DNA of 16,325 bases from an uncultured Eubacteriales bacterium. GTDB lineage: Bacteria; Bacillota; Clostridia; UBA1381; UBA9506. The DNA is taken from NCBI GenBank assembly GCA_900545185.1, contig UQYH01000049.1, forward strand, positions 1-16,325, written 5' to 3'. Below, in pieces: positions 1-6,777 of the stretch. Below the pieces are notes generated by a model. That model did not search any database. It was not told the origin of the DNA and was given only the letters and a program-made list of their open reading frames with translations. Every line of letters begins with the position of its first letter. Position 1 is the stretch's first letter. A program made the translations under genes and the position numbers.

Positions 1-77
1 CCTTGCGAGGACGACAAGCCGGAAGGGCTTTAATTTTTCAAATGAAAGGCATATGGGGTTCGATTCCCTAATGCCTA
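1..77 (+). repeat. Structured dispersed repeat, copy A (cut by the window edge)
   Basis: This matches 10353-10429 without gaps in direct orientation, with 5 substitutions over 77 positions (positions 10, 21, 22, 25 and 64). It can fold into AAGCC (16-20) paired with GGCTT (26-30), followed by a T-rich run, and AGGCAT (47-52) paired with ATGCCT (71-76) around a GGGG/CCC inner stem. All five differences fall in loops or unpaired positions. The copy begins inside the element because the window starts there, so its left half is not visible. It lies 11 nt beyond the stop codon of the minus-strand transporter. The element's class was not recognised; a role as RNA structure, terminator or mobile repeat is inference. 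Confidence 0.85.
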
Positions 78-88
78 AAGTGCCATCC

Positions 89-1474
89 TTACTTTGTGTT
101 TTGACGGCTTTTGATAATCCCTTGGTTTTCGGCGATTTTACGCTTGGTTAAGGGATACCAAAATATTAAGATTACGGCAACAATAAAATAACATATGGCC
201 GGGATAAGGGTGGAAACAGTGTAAATGCGCTGCACAACGGCCGGATCCTGCACAATATTTTCGGTGGAGGATACATAGCCGATGATGGAAAGCGCATAGC
301 CGCCCACACCGCCTGCCAAGGCCTGACCGATTTTGCGTGCAAAGGAATAGACGGCATAAACGGTGCCGTCCTCGCGGCGGCCGGTTCGTACCTCCTGATT
401 GTCGATTACATCCGTGATGAAGGCCCAGATTAACAGGTTAAACAGCCCGACACCCAAATTGGCAAAAAAGAGGAACAGGCAGAAGATCCACGGGCTTTGC
501 AAGCGCAGCACAAACAGTAAAAAGAAAATCGCGGAGGAAAACAGGACGGCAATGCCGGCGGCTTCCTTTTTGCCGATTTTTTTGGCAATGGTTGTGCTGA
601 AAGGCGCCAAAAGAAGGGTACAGGCCGTTTGCAAAAGACCTGCCACGCTCATGGCCTCTTTGTTTTTAAAATAATCCATAAACAAATAAAGGTTCATGCT
701 GCCGGACAAAAGCGCGGATAACAGCAAAACGATGGCCGCGGCAATAATCGACCACAGCGCACGGCTGGTGGCCATGCTGCGCAGCGACTCGCCGAAGCTT
801 GTGCTGCTTTTGGCTTTTTGCACGTCAATTCGTTCCGTTGTTAAAGAGTAGCACAGGGAATAGCAAATTAACGCCAGAGCGCCGAAACAAATGACAATCG
901 GCAGAAAACGGTCGCCCAGCACCAGCTGGTTGCCCTGCGTGTCGTGCGTGTAAATGATGAGCGGCACCGCACCGCTGACCAAAACGCCTGCAATGGCGGC
1001 GCCGATGGAACGGAAGGTGGAAAGCGAGGTGCGGCCGATGGGGTCATCCGTGATGGCAGAGGCCATGGATCCGTACGGAATATTGATGGCCGTATAGCAA
1101 ACGCTGCCCCAAAGCAGATAGCTAACATAAATATACACAAGCTTGCCCCAATACGGCAAATTTTTGGCTGCGGGGATAAACATCAAAATACCGGCCAACA
1201 CAACGGGCACCATCATGCGGCGAATCCACGGCCGAAAGCGTCCGTTTGCGGTGGGACGCGCCGTATCGACAATGCGCCCCATGGTGACATCCGTAAATGC
1301 ATCCAAAAATCGGGCAAGTAAAAACAGGGTGCCGACAACATCGCCGGCAATTCCCAGTACCTTGGTGTAAAACACCATTAAAAATGAACTGGCCATCATA
1401 AAGAAAAAATCGTTACCCAAATCACCGAACAGGTAGCCGAGCTTATCCTTTAAGCCAAATGGTTGGTTGGTCAT
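89..1474 (-). CDS. GPH family (MelB-like) sugar:cation symporter
   Basis: A 461-residue polytopic membrane protein that should import a glycoside, pentoside or hexuronide together with Na+ or H+. The sequence has about 12 hydrophobic segments. An N-terminal GYLFGDLGNDFFF stretch and the helix-2 pattern LDAFTDVTMGRIVD place D58 and D62 where MelB has its cation-site aspartates. The family's cytoplasmic-loop signature NIPYGSMASAITDDP (131-145) followed by R-T-S-L-S-T-F-R is present, as is a second-half TDVIDNQEVRTGRREDG segment. The ATG at 1474 is chosen because GGAAAGG (1485-1491) lies 10 nt upstream on the minus strand; an upstream GTG at 1498 has no such site. The gene is divergent from eda-kdgK, so a hexuronate, a uronic-acid glycoside or another precursor of 2-keto-3-deoxygluconate is the likely cargo. 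That is inference from context; the sequence does not fix the substrate. Confidence 0.9.
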   Translation of the reverse strand: MTNQPFGLKDKLGYLFGDLGNDFFFMMASSFLMVFYTKVLGIAGDVVGTLFLLARFLDAFTDVTMGRIVDTARPTANGRFRPWIRRMMVPVVLAGILMFIPAAKNLPYWGKLVYIYVSYLLWGSVCYTAINIPYGSMASAITDDPIGRTSLSTFRSIGAAIAGVLVSGAVPLIIYTHDTQGNQLVLGDRFLPIVICFGALALICYSLCYSLTTERIDVQKAKSSTSFGESLRSMATSRALWSIIAAAIVLLLSALLSGSMNLYLFMDYFKNKEAMSVAGLLQTACTLLLAPFSTTIAKKIGKKEAAGIAVLFSSAIFFLLFVLRLQSPWIFCLFLFFANLGVGLFNLLIWAFITDVIDNQEVRTGRREDGTVYAVYSFARKIGQALAGGVGGYALSIIGYVSSTENIVQDPAVVQRIYTVSTLIPAICYFIVAVILIFWYPLTKRKIAENQGIIKSRQNTK

Positions 1475-1490
1475 ACAAAAACAGCCTTTC

Positions 1491-1544
1491 CGGCTCACCG
1501 AATCTATGTTTGCGGCCGCCCGATGTGAGCCGTGCGGAGCGGCC
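1491..1544 (-). promoter_or_regulatory. Interleaved hairpins in the transporter mRNA leader
   Basis: In + coordinates, CGGCTCAC (1491-1498) is a perfect 8-bp inverted match to GTGAGCCG (1525-1532). A second stem pairs GGCCGC (1514-1519) with GCGGCC (1539-1544). The two stems interleave, so in the transporter RNA they must be either mutually exclusive or a pseudoknot. The 3' arm of the first stem touches the first base of the GGAAAGG ribosome binding site. The pairings are seen in the sequence; a regulatory role is inference. Confidence 0.4.
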
Positions 1545-1583
1545 TTTGTGTAATCTTTGTTTTAGTTTATCCGATACGCGTAA

Positions 1584-1589
1584 ATTATA
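1584..1589 (-). promoter_or_regulatory. Possible -10 box for the transporter
   Basis: The minus strand reads TATAAT here, about 110 nt upstream of the transporter start. No good -35 hexamer lies at 16-19 nt, because that stretch is A-rich. It would put the interleaved hairpins in the 5' untranslated region. Confidence 0.35.
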
Positions 1590-1702
1590 CTGATTTTTTT
1601 AAATTTTTTCGTTTTGGCAATGTGTTTTGCAAGAGCAAGCAGCCATAAATTACATTAATTTTGTTTATTTTCCACGAATTTAAAAGATTTAATTCTGTTT
1701 CC

Positions 1703-1731
1703 TTGACCAAAATAAATTCTTATGATACAAT
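1703..1731 (+). promoter_or_regulatory. Sigma-A type promoter for eda-kdgK
   Basis: TTGACC (1703-1708), a 17-nt spacer and TACAAT (1726-1731) form a near-consensus housekeeping promoter. Transcription would start near 1738, leaving a leader of about 60 nt before eda. A perfect TATAAT also occurs at 1733-1738 but has no -35 partner at the right distance. Confidence 0.75.
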
Positions 1732-1778
1732 ATATAATGAAGTTTTTTTGTTATACTATACATGTACATTGATACAAT
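1723..1778 (+). promoter_or_regulatory. Candidate operator: repeated TGATACAAT and ATGTACAT palindrome
   Basis: The 9-mer TGATACAAT occurs at 1723-1731, overlapping the -10 box, and again at 1770-1778 in the leader, 47 nt apart. Between them ATGTACAT (1762-1769) is a perfect palindrome just downstream of the predicted start of transcription. GntR- and LacI-family regulators of hexuronate genes bind AT-rich palindromes in such positions, so repression by one is plausible. The repeats are seen; the factor is not known. Confidence 0.35.
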
Positions 1779-1799
1779 CATCAGGGAAGGAGCAAAAAA

Positions 1800-2444
1800 A
1801 TGGATAAGGAAAAAATTATTACTAAAATTTGTGACTCCGGTATTGTGGCCGTTGTTCGTGCAAATGATGCCGATCAGGCCATGCGGATTGCAGATGCCTG
1901 CATTGAGGGCGGCGTACCTGCAATTGAGCTGACCTTTACGGTGCCGGGCGCACATCATGTTATTGAGGAGCTTTCAAAGCGCTACACGCCGGATCAGATT
2001 ATTTTGGGCGCCGGTACGGTTATGGATTCCGAAACGGCACGTATTGCCATTTTATCCGGTGCGCAATATATTGTAAGCCCTTATTTCAATTTGGACACGG
2101 TTAAGCTTTGCAACCGTTACAGAATTGCCTGCATGCCCGGCGCCATGACCATTAAAGAGGTTGTGGAGGCTATGGAGGCAGGCGCCGATATCGTTAAGCT
2201 GTTCCCCGGCGAAGCAGGCGGCCCCAAAATGATTAAGGCAATTAAAGGCCCCGTGCCGTATGTTAAATTAATGCCTACGGGCGGCGTGGATGTGGATAAC
2301 GTTCAGGACTGGATTAAAGCCGGTGCCGTTGCCGTCGGTGCGGGCAGCGCTTTAACGGCCGGTGCAAAAACAGGTGATTATGCGGCCATTACCGCAAAGG
2401 GCCGTGAATTTGTAAAACGGATCCGTGAGGCAAGAGGCCTGTAA
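1800..2444 (+). CDS. eda: KDPG aldolase / 4-hydroxy-2-oxoglutarate aldolase
   Basis: A class I aldolase that splits 2-keto-3-deoxy-6-phosphogluconate into pyruvate and glyceraldehyde-3-phosphate in the cytoplasm; many family members also act on 4-hydroxy-2-oxoglutarate. At 214 residues it has the usual length. The Schiff-base lysine is K133 in ADIVKLFPGE, and E43 in AIELTFT corresponds to the general base (E45 in E. coli). GAGTV (70-74), MPTGG (158-162) and VGAGSAL (179-185) form the TIM-barrel phosphate and substrate sites. AAGGAG (1787-1792) lies 7 nt before the ATG. kdgK follows after 37 nt, giving a two-gene pathway unit. No 6-phosphogluconate dehydratase is visible, so the pair most likely serves hexuronate or pectin-type KDG rather than the gluconate branch. 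Confidence 0.95.
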   Translation: MDKEKIITKICDSGIVAVVRANDADQAMRIADACIEGGVPAIELTFTVPGAHHVIEELSKRYTPDQIILGAGTVMDSETARIAILSGAQYIVSPYFNLDTVKLCNRYRIACMPGAMTIKEVVEAMEAGADIVKLFPGEAGGPKMIKAIKGPVPYVKLMPTGGVDVDNVQDWIKAGAVAVGAGSALTAGAKTGDYAAITAKGREFVKRIREARGL

Positions 2445-2481
2445 AACAAAACAGATTAAATAAAATATGGAGGCAGTAACA

Positions 2482-3504
2482 ATGGCTAAAGTAGTTACCT
2501 TTGGTGAAATTATGCTCAGACTGCAAACCTACGATCATCAAAGAATGATTCAGGCGCAGGGCTTAGAGGCAAAGTTTGGCGGCGGTGAGGCAAATGTGGC
2601 CGTATCGCTCGCAAATTACGGACAGGATGCATATTTTGTAACCAAGCTGCCGGATAATCCGGTTGGCGCTTGGTGCCTTTCCGAGCTGAGAAAATACAAC
2701 GTTAAAACAGATTACATTGCAAAAGGCGGCGAACGCGTCGGCATTTATTTTGTGGAAAAAGGCGCTTCGCAGCGTGCTTCTACGGTTACGTACGACCGTG
2801 CACATTCTTCCATTTCTACCGCACAGCCGCAGGATTTTGACTGGGATGCCATTTTTGACGGTGCCGATTGGTTCCACTTTACGGGCATTACCCCGGCGCT
2901 TTCGGATGATGCTGCCGCATTGTGCCTGGAAGCCTGCAAGGCTGCCAAGGCGCACGGCATTACCGTAAGCTGCGACTTAAACTTCAGAAAGAAGCTGTGG
3001 ACAAGCGAAAAGGCCGGCAAGGTTATGGGCGGCCTGATGGAATATGTGGATGTTGCCATTGCAAACGAAGAGGATGCCGAAAAGGTATTCGGAATCCGTG
3101 CAAAGGAAACCGACATCACCTCCGGTGAGCTTTCGGATGAAGGCTACCGTGATGTTGCAAAGCAGCTGGCAGACAAGTTCGGCTTCTCTCATGTAGCCAT
3201 TACGCTGCGCGAGAGTATTTCCGCGTCTGTTAACAATTGGTCTGCGCTTTTGTATGACGGTAAGGACTACTACAAATCCAAAAAATATACCATTAACATC
3301 GTTGACCGCGTAGGCGGCGGCGATTCCTTCGGCGGCGGCCTGATTTATGCATTGCTTGAAAAGTTCAGCATGCAGGATACCATTGAGTTTGCCGTTGCGG
3401 CCTCTTGCTTAAAGCACACCATTGAAGGCGACTTCAATCTGGTTGGCGTAAAAGAGGTTATGAGCCTGATGCAGGGCGATGGCTCCGGCCGGGTACAAAG
3501 ATAG
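2482..3504 (+). CDS. kdgK: 2-keto-3-deoxygluconate kinase (PfkB family)
   Basis: A PfkB/ribokinase-family sugar kinase of 340 residues. It probably phosphorylates 2-keto-3-deoxygluconate with ATP to give KDPG, the substrate of the preceding aldolase. The N-terminal PfkB signature GGGEANVAVSLA is at 33-44, a substrate-side DLNFRKKLW follows at 165-173, and the C-terminal signature VDRVGGGDSFGGG is at 274-286, with D281 as the expected catalytic base. The start at 2482 is chosen because GGAGG (2469-2473) sits 8 nt before it; an in-frame ATG at 2467 lies before this site. Substrate assignment rests on the family resemblance plus the adjacent eda, so another keto-sugar remains possible. Confidence 0.92.
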   Translation: MAKVVTFGEIMLRLQTYDHQRMIQAQGLEAKFGGGEANVAVSLANYGQDAYFVTKLPDNPVGAWCLSELRKYNVKTDYIAKGGERVGIYFVEKGASQRASTVTYDRAHSSISTAQPQDFDWDAIFDGADWFHFTGITPALSDDAAALCLEACKAAKAHGITVSCDLNFRKKLWTSEKAGKVMGGLMEYVDVAIANEEDAEKVFGIRAKETDITSGELSDEGYRDVAKQLADKFGFSHVAITLRESISASVNNWSALLYDGKDYYKSKKYTINIVDRVGGGDSFGGGLIYALLEKFSMQDTIEFAVAASCLKHTIEGDFNLVGVKEVMSLMQGDGSGRVQR

Positions 3505-3512
3505 TTTTAAAA

Positions 3513-3552
3513 GGGCGCGGTCGGCGTTTTGTCGGCCGCGCCGCGGTTTTTT
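3513..3552 (+). terminator. Rho-independent terminator after kdgK
   Basis: GGCGCGG (3514-3520) pairs with CCGCGCC (3536-3542). In a longer alternative, CGCGG (3516-3520) pairs with CCGCG (3541-3545) around an inner CGGC/GCCG stem. A run of six T (3547-3552) follows. It separates the keto-sugar-acid operon from purF, which starts 36 nt further on. Confidence 0.8.
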
Positions 3553-3587
3553 GCAGTACATAAAATCTTTAAGCGGGGAGAAAAAGA

Positions 3588-5036
3588 ATGTATAAAGATG
3601 AGTCAATCCTCCTTTCCGATAAAGTGGGGGAAGAATGCGGCGTTTTCGGCATGTATGACAACGATGGCTTTGACGTGGCACGGCTGAGCTATTATGCACT
3701 GTACGGCCTGCAGCACCGCGGCCAGGAAAGTGCCGGTATTGCGGTGAACAACGACGGGGTGTTTCTCTGTCATAAGGACTTGGGACTGGTGCCCGAGGTG
3801 TTTAACGATTTAATTTTAAACAGTCTGACGGGAACGATTTCCGTCGGCCATGTGCGCTATTCCACCAAGGGCGGCAACCATCGCGAGAATGCACAGCCGC
3901 TGGTGAATAAATATGTAAAAGGGACGCTGGCGCTGGCGCACAACGGCAATTTGATTAATTCCGGCGCCCTGCGTGATGAATTGCAGCAGTCCGGCGCTAT
4001 TTTCCACACAACGATTGACAGTGAAGTGATGATGTATAAAATCGCACAGGAGCGCATCCGTTCACACTCGATTGAACAGGCGGTTTTAAACACCATGGAT
4101 CATATTACGGGCGCTTATTCTCTTGTGCTGATGAGTCCCCGTAAGCTTTTGGGTGCGCGTGACCCGTACGGTCTGCGGCCTCTTTCCATCGGCAAGATGG
4201 AAAATTCGTACGTGCTCTCATCCGAAACCTGCGTGTTTGATAATATCGGCGCAGAGTTTGTACGTGATGTTGAGCCGGGCGAGGTGGTTTGGATAGATCA
4301 GGACGGTCTGCATTCCATCCGTCATAAGGATGCGCTTGAAAGAGCCAAAATTTGTGTTTTTGAATATGTCTATTTTGCCCGGCCGGACAGCGTGATTCAG
4401 GGCGCCAGCGTGTATGAGGTGCGTAAGGAAATGGGACGCCAGCTAGCACGTGAGCATGCCGTGCCTGCCGACCTGGTATTCGGCGTACCGGATTCAGGCC
4501 TGTGTGCAGCGATCGGATATGCCGAAGAATCGGGCATTGCTTACGGCAAGGGCTTTATTAAAAATAAATATATCGGCCGTACGTTTATTCAGCCGACGCA
4601 GGCACAGCGCGAAACGGCCGTTAACATTAAGCTGAATGTTTTAAAAAGCAGCGTAAAGGGTAAACGCGTTGTTATGGTGGATGATTCCATTGTGCGCGGC
4701 ACTACCTGCGCCAAAATCATCCGCGCACTAAAGGATGCAGGCGCAAAAGAAGTACATATGCGCGTCAGCTCACCGCCGTTTATGTGGCCGTGCTATTTCG
4801 GAACGGACATCCCCTCGCGCGATGATTTGATGGCAGTGCAATACAGCATAGAGGAAATACGGCAAAAAATCGGTGCCGACAGTTTGGGTTATTTAAGTAT
4901 GGAAGGGTTGGCGGCGGCTACACGTGATTTAAACTGTGATTACTGCCATGCCTGCTTCTCCGGGGAATATCCCATGGAGGTGCCGGAAAATGTTGATAAA
5001 TCTGAATTTGAACATAACAGGGAGGGCAAAAAATGA
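3588..5036 (+). CDS. purF: Amidophosphoribosyltransferase (glutamine PRPP amidotransferase)
   Basis: The first committed enzyme of de novo purine synthesis: PRPP plus glutamine gives 5-phosphoribosylamine. It has 482 residues. The N-terminal Ntn glutaminase has its nucleophile at C17 (EECGVFG), preceded by a 16-residue propeptide that should be removed, as in the Bacillus subtilis type. The PRPP loop VVMVDDSIVRGTT is at 361-373. Cysteines C256, C402, C453 and C456 match the four ligands of the Bacillus-type 4Fe-4S cluster, so this is an oxygen-sensitive iron-sulfur form. GGGGAG lies 7 nt before the ATG. The stop codon overlaps the purM start by 4 nt. No clear promoter is visible between the kdgK terminator and this gene; only a lone TAAAAT at 3561-3566 was found. 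Confidence 0.97.
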   Translation: MYKDESILLSDKVGEECGVFGMYDNDGFDVARLSYYALYGLQHRGQESAGIAVNNDGVFLCHKDLGLVPEVFNDLILNSLTGTISVGHVRYSTKGGNHRENAQPLVNKYVKGTLALAHNGNLINSGALRDELQQSGAIFHTTIDSEVMMYKIAQERIRSHSIEQAVLNTMDHITGAYSLVLMSPRKLLGARDPYGLRPLSIGKMENSYVLSSETCVFDNIGAEFVRDVEPGEVVWIDQDGLHSIRHKDALERAKICVFEYVYFARPDSVIQGASVYEVRKEMGRQLAREHAVPADLVFGVPDSGLCAAIGYAEESGIAYGKGFIKNKYIGRTFIQPTQAQRETAVNIKLNVLKSSVKGKRVVMVDDSIVRGTTCAKIIRALKDAGAKEVHMRVSSPPFMWPCYFGTDIPSRDDLMAVQYSIEEIRQKIGADSLGYLSMEGLAAATRDLNCDYCHACFSGEYPMEVPENVDKSEFEHNREGKK

Positions 5037-6067
5037 GTATGGCATATAAAGCGGCCGGAGTGGATGTTGAGGCCGGTTACGAAGCGGTTAAGCTCATGAA
5101 GGAACATGTAAACAAAACCTTTACCGAAGGTGTTTTATCCGGCCTGGGCGGCTTTGGCGGCCTGTTTGAGCTGGGCAGCGGATATAAAAACCCCGTTTTG
5201 GTTTCCGGCACGGATGGTGTGGGCACCAAGCTACGTCTTGCCTTTTTGTTGGACAAGCACGACACCATCGGTCAGGACTGTGTGGCTATGTGTGCCAACG
5301 ATATTGCCTGTTCCGGTGCAAAGCCCCTGTTCTTTTTGGATTATCTGGCCGTCGGCAAAAATGTGCCGACCAGAATTGCCGAAATCGTAAAGGGTGTGGC
5401 CGACGGCTGCATGCAGGCAGGTGCGGCCTTAATCGGCGGCGAAACAGCCGAAATGCCCGGCTTTTATGCGGCGGATGAATACGATTTGGCCGGCTTTTGC
5501 GTGGGTGTTGCGGATAAAGATAAAATTATAGACGGTTCGGCCGCAGGTGCGGGCGATGCACTGGTGGGTATTGCGTCCTCCGGCATCCACAGCAACGGCT
5601 ATTCTTTGGTACGTAAAATTTTTAATTTGGATGCACCCGGTGCAAAGGAGCGTTTGGCAGACCGTCCGGCAGGACTTGACTGCACCTTGGGAGAGGCGCT
5701 TTTAACCCCGACAAAAATATATGTAAAGCCGCTGCTTTCGGTGATTGAAAACATCGGGATTCATGCGGTTTCACATATCACGGGCGGTGGATTTTACGAA
5801 AATATTCCCCGTATGCTGCCGAAAAATGTGCATGCAAGAGTTGAGAAAAACAGCTTTGAAACGCCGGCTGTCTTTAAGCTGATGGCAGAGACGGCAAGCC
5901 TTTCGGAGCGTGACTTATATAACACCTTTAATATGGGTATCGGCCTAGTGCTGGCGGTGGATAAAACAAAGGCCGATGCGGTTGTCAGCCATTTGGCGGC
6001 CATGGGTGAAAAAGCCTGGGTCATCGGCGAAGTTGCCGAGGGCGACGGCGAAGTTGAACTTGTGTAG
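5033..6067 (+). CDS. purM: Phosphoribosylformylglycinamidine cyclo-ligase (AIR synthetase)
   Basis: Converts FGAM to 5-aminoimidazole ribonucleotide with ATP. At 344 residues it is of normal length. Recognisable segments are SGLGGFGGLFEL (36-47), the nucleotide-binding SGTDGVGTKL (58-67), NDIACSGAKPLFF (89-101), IGGETAEMPGFY (134-145), SSGIHSNGYSLVR (182-194) and HITGGGFYENIPR (248-260), in the family's usual order. The ATG overlaps the purF stop as ATGA, and GGAGGG lies 6 nt before it, so translation is probably coupled to purF. A second ATG two codons later (5039) is possible but less well spaced. FGAM synthase (purL/purQ), the preceding step, is not in the window. Confidence 0.97.
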   Translation: MSMAYKAAGVDVEAGYEAVKLMKEHVNKTFTEGVLSGLGGFGGLFELGSGYKNPVLVSGTDGVGTKLRLAFLLDKHDTIGQDCVAMCANDIACSGAKPLFFLDYLAVGKNVPTRIAEIVKGVADGCMQAGAALIGGETAEMPGFYAADEYDLAGFCVGVADKDKIIDGSAAGAGDALVGIASSGIHSNGYSLVRKIFNLDAPGAKERLADRPAGLDCTLGEALLTPTKIYVKPLLSVIENIGIHAVSHITGGGFYENIPRMLPKNVHARVEKNSFETPAVFKLMAETASLSERDLYNTFNMGIGLVLAVDKTKADAVVSHLAAMGEKAWVIGEVAEGDGEVELV

Positions 6068-6076
6068 GTGGACGGC

Positions 6077-6718
6077 ATGCAGGAAGAAAAAAAGAAAATT
6101 GCCGTGCTGGTATCCGGCGGCGGCACAAATTTGCAGGCGCTTTTGGATGCCGAAGTGCGCGGTGACTTAAAAAGCGGTACCGTATCGGTTGTAATAGCCA
6201 GCAAGCCGGGTGTTTACGCGCTGGAACGTGCCGAAAAGGCCGGTGTGGAAGGCATTTGCGTGGAGCGAAAGAGCTTTGCTGCGCGCGAGGCGTATGAAGC
6301 GGCTCTTTTAAAGGAACTGGCGGCACGCAGCATTGATGTTTTGGTGCTGGCCGGGTTTATGCTGGTGCTGAGCGAGGATTTTATCAAGCAGTACCCAGAT
6401 CGAATTATCAATGTACACCCGGCGCTGATTCCCTCCTTTTGCGGAGACGGATTTTACGGCTTGCATGTGCACGAACGCGCACTGGAATACGGTGTGAAGG
6501 TGACGGGTGCAACCGTACATTTTGTGAATGAGGTAACGGACGGCGGCGCCATTATTTTGCAAAAGGCCGTGCCGATTCCCGAAGGGATTACGGCAGAGGC
6601 GCTGCAAAAGCTGGTAATGGAGCAGGCAGAACATATCCTGCTGCCGCAGGCGGCAGAGCTTTTATGCGCGGGGCGGCTGCACCGCGAGGGCAGACGTGTT
6701 GTGATTGATGAAGTATAA
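6077..6718 (+). CDS. purN: Phosphoribosylglycinamide formyltransferase (10-formyl-THF dependent)
   Basis: Formylates GAR to FGAR using 10-formyltetrahydrofolate. The protein has 213 residues from the ATG at 6077. SGGGTN (13-18) is the phosphate loop. The catalytic Asn and His are N112 and H114 in INVHPALIPSF, and the catalytic Asp is D155 in the VTDGG segment, so the three key residues of the E. coli enzyme are kept. The insertion CGDGFYGLHVHE after the active-site loop is typical of clostridial homologues as far as I recall. A GTG at 6068 directly abuts the purM stop, but AGGTGG (6066-6071) overlaps that GTG and is spaced 5 nt from the ATG, which favours the ATG. Confidence 0.95.
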   Translation: MQEEKKKIAVLVSGGGTNLQALLDAEVRGDLKSGTVSVVIASKPGVYALERAEKAGVEGICVERKSFAAREAYEAALLKELAARSIDVLVLAGFMLVLSEDFIKQYPDRIINVHPALIPSFCGDGFYGLHVHERALEYGVKVTGATVHFVNEVTDGGAIILQKAVPIPEGITAEALQKLVMEQAEHILLPQAAELLCAGRLHREGRRVVIDEV

Positions 6719-6777
6719 AAACAGGCAGAAACGGCATTTTATGTGTGGTTTAACAAGATAGAAGGGACGGATGTTTT

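Larger units (their letters stand above)
1475..1799. other. Divergent intergenic control region between the transporter and eda
   Basis: This 325-nt gap contains no credible gene. It holds a GC-rich structured leader for the transporter near 1491-1544, a -10-like box for the transporter at 1584-1589, an AT-rich core (about 1590-1700), and the eda promoter with a repeated 9-mer and an 8-bp palindrome (1703-1778). A divergent layout of transporter and catabolic genes commonly means shared control by one sugar-acid-responsive regulator. No regulator gene is present in the window. Confidence 0.75.

Noticed and set aside
3505..3587. Guanine riboswitch or PurR box upstream of purF
   Set aside because: The gap is filled by the kdgK terminator and no conserved purine-aptamer core or PurR-box pair could be found.
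6068..6076. GTG at 6068 as the purN start
   Set aside because: It abuts the purM stop and has only weak upstream complementarity to 16S rRNA, while AGGTGG is correctly placed for the ATG at 6077.
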